The notes below the pieces were generated by a model. It was not told where the DNA came from, searched no databases, and was given only the letters and a program-made list of their open reading frames with translations. A program made the position numbers and the translations under genes. A DNA stretch of 45,213 bases from SIG589 sp964566175. Its GTDB lineage: Bacteria > Bacillota > Clostridia > Oscillospirales > Acutalibacteraceae. Below are positions 41,281 to 45,213 of this stretch, one piece after another; position 1 is the first letter of the stretch, and the number at the start of each line of letters is the position of its first letter. The stretch covers positions 1 through 45,213 of the forward strand of contig CAZMHU010000012.1 of NCBI GenBank assembly GCA_964566175.1. The letters are read 5' to 3'.

Positions 41281-42465
41281 ATGAGCAGTTTACTTATACG
41301 TCTTTTTGTAAAAAATCATACCGATACGGAAAATCCGAAAGTCCGTGAGAATTACGGTGTGTTTTGCGGAATTGTCGGAATTGTCTGCAACCTCATTCTT
41401 TGCGCCGTAAAGATTGTTGTCGGAACGGTTTTCGGCAGTATATCAATCCTTGCCGACGGTTTTAACAATCTTTCGGATATGGGTTCGTCGGTAATATCAA
41501 TGGTTGGTTTTCGCCTTGCGGGAAAGCCCGCCGACCGTGACCACCCTTTCGGACACGGCAGAATGGAATATATGTCGGCGTTTATCGTTGCCGTGCTTAT
41601 TGTTATAGTCGGATTTGAACTTTTGACCGACTCGGCGAGTGCGCTTATAAACAGCGATGCCGCACCGCAATATTCGACTGTTGCGATTGTCGTGCTTGCG
41701 GTTTCGGTGCTTTTCAAACTTTGGATGTTTGCCTTTAACCGCTATGCGGGAAAGAAAATCAAATCACAGGTGCTCCTTGCAACGGCACAGGACTGCATAA
41801 ACGATGTTGTTGCCACGGCGGTAATATTGGTTTCGGTTGTGATAAGTATGCTCTTCTCACTGCCATTCAATCTCGACGCCGTTATGGGCTTTTGCGTTGC
41901 CGTGTTTATTCTCTATTCGGGAATTTCCTCCGGCAAGCAAACGCTTGACGAAATCTTGGGTCAGCCCGCACCGTCCGAACTTGTGGACGAGATGCAAAAA
42001 ATAATAATGTCATTTGACGGATTTTTGGGTATACACGACCTTATAATTCACAACTACGGCCCCGGAAGACAGTTTGCTTCTGCACACGTCGAAGTGGCAT
42101 ACGGAAGTGATATTGTGCGCTGTCACGAACAGATTGACCTTTGCGAAAAGGTCGTGCTTGAGCGTTTGGACATATCGCTTGTAATACATATGGACCCGAT
42201 TGACGTTGAAAATGATTATGTTATGGGTGTGCGCTCGAAAATCGAGAGTGCGGTAAAAGATGTTGATAAAAACCTTTCAATCCACGATTTTCGTATGACC
42301 CCGAGGGGCGATGAGCGCACAAATCTTATTTTTGATGTCGTTGTGCCGTCTTCGGCTTCGGAAAGCGAAAACGATATTTTGAAAAAAATCGAAGAAAAGG
42401 CGAGAGAAATCGACAGCACGTTTTGCTGTGTGATAACCTTTGACAGTGATTTTACGGGACGATAA
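41281..42465 (+). CDS. cation diffusion facilitator (CDF) metal exporter
   Basis: The 394-residue CDF protein has six membrane segments and a C-terminal cytoplasmic domain. The TM2 metal motif reads NNLSD (N-x3-D), TM5 reads DCIND (D-x3-D), and the HPFGHGRMEY loop lies between TM2 and TM3. An Asn in TM2 in place of His is characteristic of the manganese-type group, so Mn2+ export is my best guess, but iron or zinc is possible. It follows ddl by 2 nt. An extra C-terminal extension of about 90 residues goes beyond the usual CDF domain. Confidence 0.92.
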   Translation: MSSLLIRLFVKNHTDTENPKVRENYGVFCGIVGIVCNLILCAVKIVVGTVFGSISILADGFNNLSDMGSSVISMVGFRLAGKPADRDHPFGHGRMEYMSAFIVAVLIVIVGFELLTDSASALINSDAAPQYSTVAIVVLAVSVLFKLWMFAFNRYAGKKIKSQVLLATAQDCINDVVATAVILVSVVISMLFSLPFNLDAVMGFCVAVFILYSGISSGKQTLDEILGQPAPSELVDEMQKIIMSFDGFLGIHDLIIHNYGPGRQFASAHVEVAYGSDIVRCHEQIDLCEKVVLERLDISLVIHMDPIDVENDYVMGVRSKIESAVKDVDKNLSIHDFRMTPRGDERTNLIFDVVVPSSASESENDILKKIEEKAREIDSTFCCVITFDSDFTGR

Positions 42466-42684
42466 AAACAAAAAGCGTGGACTATCCCGCTGTTATGAGC
42501 AAGAAAAATTCGCCGTTATCGTCAAAAATGATGTGTCTTGCATGAAAACGCGCCGAAAACACGCGAAAACGCTTCATTCTACTGGATTTACGCGCAAAAA
42601 TACAGCGCTTCACAACAAAAACAATGATGTTTTGAGTGAAAATGCAGAAAAACAAAGTTTTTTGCACGTTTTTTGCCGAAACTA
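42466..42684. other. gene-free spacer before the AT-rich island
   Basis: No convincing gene lies here. Frames on either strand are short and lack ribosome sites. A weak hairpin (AGCG...CGCT at 42476-42493) with no T run follows the CDF stop. Base composition falls towards AT to the right, marking the boundary of the surface-protein/recombinase segment. Confidence 0.55.
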
Positions 42685-42714
42685 TTGACTTTATAATATA
42701 TATATATATATAAT
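42685..42714 (+). promoter_or_regulatory. putative promoter of the surface protein, with an AT dinucleotide tract
   Basis: TTGACT and TATAAT are separated by 18 bp, and the spacer is an alternating (TA) run of about 20 nt. Such tracts can vary in length by slippage, which would change promoter strength; that is inference. Confidence 0.6.
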
Positions 42715-42772
42715 TGTATTGTGAATTGCGGTTAATAATTTAATACAGATTACATAAGCGAGGTAAAAGATT

Positions 42773-44152
42773 ATGAAAAAATGGATAGCATTTCTATTAA
42801 CATTAGTATGTCTAATGACAACAAGTGTACCAGTATTTGCCGTTAACGAAGTAGATGTGTTCTTTGATGGTAATGGCGGAACATTTAATTATTTTATGGA
42901 CCAAGTTAGAAACGAGGATTTTTTTGGAGATTTAGCAGAGCCAGGAACTAAAATAAGCGATAAGCCAAACGCAGCATTGACAGACCCGGTATTTTGGGAT
43001 TCTTCAAGAGCATTTTTAGGATGGATGCCTTATGAATTAAAGATGGCAGCACCACCAGCACCTATTGAAATGATTCCGTTAGCAACAGAACCGATTACAT
43101 CACAGCAAGCATTAGATTATGTGATTCCAAATTGCACAATTCAATTTGTTGCACAGTGGGCAGGTGATGATTCAGAATATTTTAGTGAAGTGACGATTCA
43201 TGGATTTGGTGTAGAAGTAACATATTCAGATTTGATTGGTACACCAGAGGGAATGATACGACAAGATAGTACAGCCGAGGAAAGATGGAATTATTTAAAA
43301 GAGTCCACGGATTCTATTAAGGTTCAAGTATCAAATGACTATGAAATTAAGGGTAGCCCTACAAAAGAAAATGCAACTTTTGAGGGCTGGTTAGAATTTT
43401 CAGTAGAAACAGCCGCAGATGGTACTAAGAAATATGAATTGATTTCAGATTCACTTATGACAACAGATGAAATGATGGCAAAAACAGTTCCATCTTATGA
43501 TGTTGTTTTTGTTGCAAAATGGTCTGATATAGAAATGCAGGAATACTATGAGTATTTTGACATTGAAGTAGAAGAAGCGAAAGAAGAACAGCGTGTTGAA
43601 ATAAGTAATGGTTTGCAGGAAGTTCCAAACGGTGTAGCAGATAAATACACATCCACAACAGATATTGAAAGCGCACTTGCCAAAAAGGCATTAAGCGCAA
43701 ATGAAGATTTTGATGTAGATAAAGTAAATAGTGTTTTGATGGATGTAGAATTGCAGTTCAAAAATGCAAGTGGCGAATGGGAAACAGTAACTGATGATAA
43801 TTTCCCGGCAGAGGGAGTGGAAACAGTTCTCCCATATCCAGAGGGAACAAATAAGGAAGATTTTGATTTCATTATTGCGCACATGATTTCCGAAGGAGAT
43901 AAAGCAGGAGAAATTGAAATTTTAAATGGTGTTTTAGAAGATGATGGTATTCATGTGAAATTCACAAGTATGTCGCCAGTAATGATAATGTATCAAGCAA
44001 AGAAGACAAGTGATACACCGACAAATACACCGACAGATGTTACATCTCCTAAGACAGGCGATACAAGTAATATTTGGCTTATGTTTGCAACACTTTTAAT
44101 TAGCGGTAGTGCGTTGATTGTTTTGGTAATGAAAAGAAAATCTATGATTTAA
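42773..44152 (+). CDS. SPKTG-anchored surface protein with InlB-type repeats
   Basis: The 459-residue precursor has a signal peptide (KKWIAFLLTLVCLMTTSVPVFA), two Listeria-Bacteroides/InlB-like repeat patterns (VDVFFDGNGGTF...FVAQW near residues 28-124, and FEGWLEF...VFVAKWSD near 205-252), an acidic middle, a Thr/Pro stalk (TPTNTPTDVTSP) and an SPKTGD sorting signal with a hydrophobic helix and KRKSMI tail. Codon use is strongly AT-biased (ATT, TTA, AGA, GCA), unlike its neighbours, pointing to recent transfer. The motif differs from the KSTGA signal near the window's sortase, so it may need another sortase. Confidence 0.9.
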   Translation: MKKWIAFLLTLVCLMTTSVPVFAVNEVDVFFDGNGGTFNYFMDQVRNEDFFGDLAEPGTKISDKPNAALTDPVFWDSSRAFLGWMPYELKMAAPPAPIEMIPLATEPITSQQALDYVIPNCTIQFVAQWAGDDSEYFSEVTIHGFGVEVTYSDLIGTPEGMIRQDSTAEERWNYLKESTDSIKVQVSNDYEIKGSPTKENATFEGWLEFSVETAADGTKKYELISDSLMTTDEMMAKTVPSYDVVFVAKWSDIEMQEYYEYFDIEVEEAKEEQRVEISNGLQEVPNGVADKYTSTTDIESALAKKALSANEDFDVDKVNSVLMDVELQFKNASGEWETVTDDNFPAEGVETVLPYPEGTNKEDFDFIIAHMISEGDKAGEIEILNGVLEDDGIHVKFTSMSPVMIMYQAKKTSDTPTNTPTDVTSPKTGDTSNIWLMFATLLISGSALIVLVMKRKSMI

Positions 44153-44160
44153 GACAGATG

Positions 44161-44190
44161 GCGCGGGGCGCAAGTCCCGCGCTACTCTTT
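44161..44190 (+). terminator. terminator-like hairpin after the surface protein
   Basis: GCGCGGG and CCCGCGC form a 7-bp all-GC stem around a short loop, followed by a pyrimidine run (CTCTTTTCTCTC), just after the stop. Confidence 0.65.
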
Positions 44191-44212
44191 TCTCTCTCTT
44201 GGTATTTCATTA

Positions 44213-44316
44213 GGGTATACCCCATTGACAAAGAAAAACGAGCCGCTTTTGTGTGTCACAAGACTTGTTTTGCTGTTTATGAAATATTTCAAAATACAAT
44301 ATAACCCTATTGACAT
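44213..44316 (+). repeat. palindrome and direct repeat before the recombinase
   Basis: A perfect palindrome GGGTATACCC (44213-44222) is followed by ATTGACA, and ACCC-pyrimidine-ATTGACA recurs at about 44304-44315, roughly 85 nt away. Such paired sites could be resolvase binding sites or an operator for the recombinase promoter. The arrangement is seen; the function is inference. Confidence 0.4.
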
Positions 44317-44338
44317 ACTTTTGGTTTTGTGGTAGAAT
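44310..44338 (+). promoter_or_regulatory. sigma-A promoter of the recombinase
   Basis: TTGACA and TAGAAT with a 17-bp spacer, about 30 nt before the start codon. Confidence 0.82.
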
Positions 44339-44368
44339 AATTACAGAAACGAAAGAGAGGGAATATCA

Positions 44369-44929
44369 ATGAGAGTTGGTTATGTAAGATGTTCGACAAT
44401 CGAACAGAATGAAGCAAGACAGTTAAAGATGATGGAAGAACAGAACGCCGAAAAAATCTTTACTGACAAGGCGAGCGGCAAGAATACAGACCGCGCCGCG
44501 TTCAAAGAAATGATGGCTTTTGTTCGCGCAGGGGATATTGTGATTGTAGAAAGCATTTCCCGAATTGCGAGAAACACACGCGACTTGCTGACGATTGTTT
44601 CCGAACTGACAGAAAAGGGTGTTGAGTTTGTAAGCCTTAAAGAGAATATCGACACCACTACCCCACAAGGCAGATTTATGCTGACAGTTTTCGGCGCACT
44701 TGCAGAACTGGAACGCGAGAACATTTTGGAAAGACAGCGCGAGGGAATTGAGATTGCAAAGACCGAGGGCAAGTACAAAGGACGCAAGCCAGTTGATATT
44801 GACGAGGAACAGTTTAAGTCAGTATGCAAGCGTTGGAGAGCGGGCGAAATCACAGCAACCGCAGCCATGAATGAGGTAGGTTTGAAACCGAATACATTCT
44901 ATCGGCGCGTAAAAGAAATGAGCCTGTAA
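44369..44929 (+). CDS. small serine recombinase (resolvase/invertase family)
   Basis: The 186-residue protein is a resolvase-type serine recombinase. The nucleophile is S9 in VRCSTIEQN, with the VESISRIARNTRDLL and the TPQGRFMLTVFGALAELERENI helix typical of the catalytic domain, a GKYKGRKP hinge, and a C-terminal helix-turn-helix (ATAAMNEVGLKPNTFYRRVKE). Members resolve transposon cointegrates or invert segments. No transposase is nearby, so it may be a mobile-element remnant or control local inversion. It has its own consensus promoter and AGAGAGGG site. Confidence 0.93.
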   Translation: MRVGYVRCSTIEQNEARQLKMMEEQNAEKIFTDKASGKNTDRAAFKEMMAFVRAGDIVIVESISRIARNTRDLLTIVSELTEKGVEFVSLKENIDTTTPQGRFMLTVFGALAELERENILERQREGIEIAKTEGKYKGRKPVDIDEEQFKSVCKRWRAGEITATAAMNEVGLKPNTFYRRVKEMSL

Positions 44930-45055
44930 CAGCGGCTCACTAACAAATTAAGAGCAAGGCGCACACGCGCCACTCAAAATATTTCCACTTTTTCAAAATC
45001 CACTTTTGCTACTCTTGGAGAGGGCGGCGGGCGCAGTTTCCACCCTCTTTCCACC

Positions 45056-45089
45056 AAAAAAGAGGGCAGGACATTCATCCCACCCTCTT
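45056..45089 (-). terminator. terminator of rubrerythrin
   Basis: On the minus strand AAGAGGG and CCCTCTT form the stem and TTTTTT follows, about 15 nt after the rubrerythrin stop. Confidence 0.82.
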
Positions 45090-45103
45090 GGAAGTGCTTT
45101 ATA

Positions 45104-45213
45104 TTAGCCGAAATAACGCTTCAGCAGACCTTCAAATGCTTTGCCGTGTCTTGCTTCATCACGTGCCATTTCATCGAATGCTCCACTTCGTTTCGCATTC
45201 GCAAAAGCACGGT
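45104..45213 (-). CDS. rubrerythrin-family protein, C-terminal fragment
   Basis: The minus-strand frame entering from the window edge reads AFANAKRSGAFDEMARDEARHG and ends KAFEGLLKRYFG before a TAA at 45104. The EMARDEARHG segment is the diiron-site helix of rubrerythrin/reverse rubrerythrin, which reduces hydrogen peroxide in anaerobes. Only about 36 residues are visible; the rest lies beyond the window. Confidence 0.88.
   Translation of the reverse strand, partial: RAFANAKRSGAFDEMARDEARHGKAFEGLLKRYFG

Noticed and set aside
42440..42688. 82-codon plus-strand frame after the CDF gene
   Set aside because: It overlaps the end of the CDF gene in another frame, has Lys/Asn-rich random composition and no ribosome site.
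1..45213. CRISPR array or IS element
   Set aside because: No regularly spaced repeats, transposase genes or paired terminal inverted repeats were seen; the only mobility gene is the serine recombinase.

Overview
The window looks like the chromosome of a low-to-mid GC Firmicute of class Clostridia, probably an uncultured gut-type Oscillospiraceae/Ruminococcaceae relative. The evidence is the gene content (pyruvate formate-lyase, SRP RNA-dnaX-ybaB-recR, zinc-ribbon/DUF2628 membrane proteins, VTC/DUF4956/Cthe_2159-type cluster, class D-like sortase, rubrerythrin), strong AGGAGG ribosome sites, and many sigma-A promoters with exact 17-bp spacers. All three tRNAs (Arg-CCG, Ser-CGA, Ala-CGC) have C at the wobble position.

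Layout: 1-4.1 kb carries tRNA-Arg, a membrane protein of unknown function, and pflB-pflA behind a ZTP (pfl-motif) riboswitch with an expression-platform terminator. 4.1-5.1 kb is rplM-rpsI. 5.2-8.9 kb is a five-gene minus-strand operon (sugar-acyltransferase-like beta-helix protein, Nudix, RING/zinc-ribbon membrane protein, zinc-ribbon membrane protein, YjjG-like phosphatase). 8.9-12 kb is SRP RNA-dnaX-ybaB-recR and a small conserved protein, followed by a GH2 glycosidase to 13.9 kb.

13.9-23.4 kb is one minus-strand operon of nine tightly coupled genes that encodes a complete shikimate to prephenate to Phe/Tyr route: aminotransferase, pheA, aroB, aroC, aroE-aroK fusion, aroQ, aroA, tyrA, and DAHP synthase. 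Its roughly 210-nt leader encodes a 23-residue peptide with nine Phe/Tyr codons in ten positions. Mutually exclusive stems and a rho-independent terminator follow. This is the architecture of ribosome-mediated (pheA/trp-type) attenuation, which is unexpected in a lineage that usually uses T-boxes, and it is the most notable find in the window.

23.5-26.2 kb is a decayed defence-like patch: a Fic-domain relic, a DUF2075 nuclease/helicase missing its C-terminus, and a convergent C5 cytosine methyltransferase missing its C-terminus, fused by what looks like one deletion and lying beside tRNA-Ser. 26.3-29.7 kb holds comM, a YbaK/ProX deacylase, tRNA-Ala and a YlmD/LACC1-like protein. 29.7-33.1 kb is a VTC-domain/DUF4956/beta-helix lipoprotein operon. 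33.2-34.8 kb is amidohydrolase-pnuC. 35-37.5 kb has a small exported protein and a surface-protein/sortase/membrane-protein operon. 37.6-42.5 kb is alpha/beta hydrolase, membrane-anchored MurF-like ligase, Ddl and a CDF metal exporter. 42.7-44.9 kb is an AT-richer pair, a SPKTG-anchored InlB-repeat surface protein and a small serine recombinase, likely acquired. The window closes with the C-terminus of a rubrerythrin.
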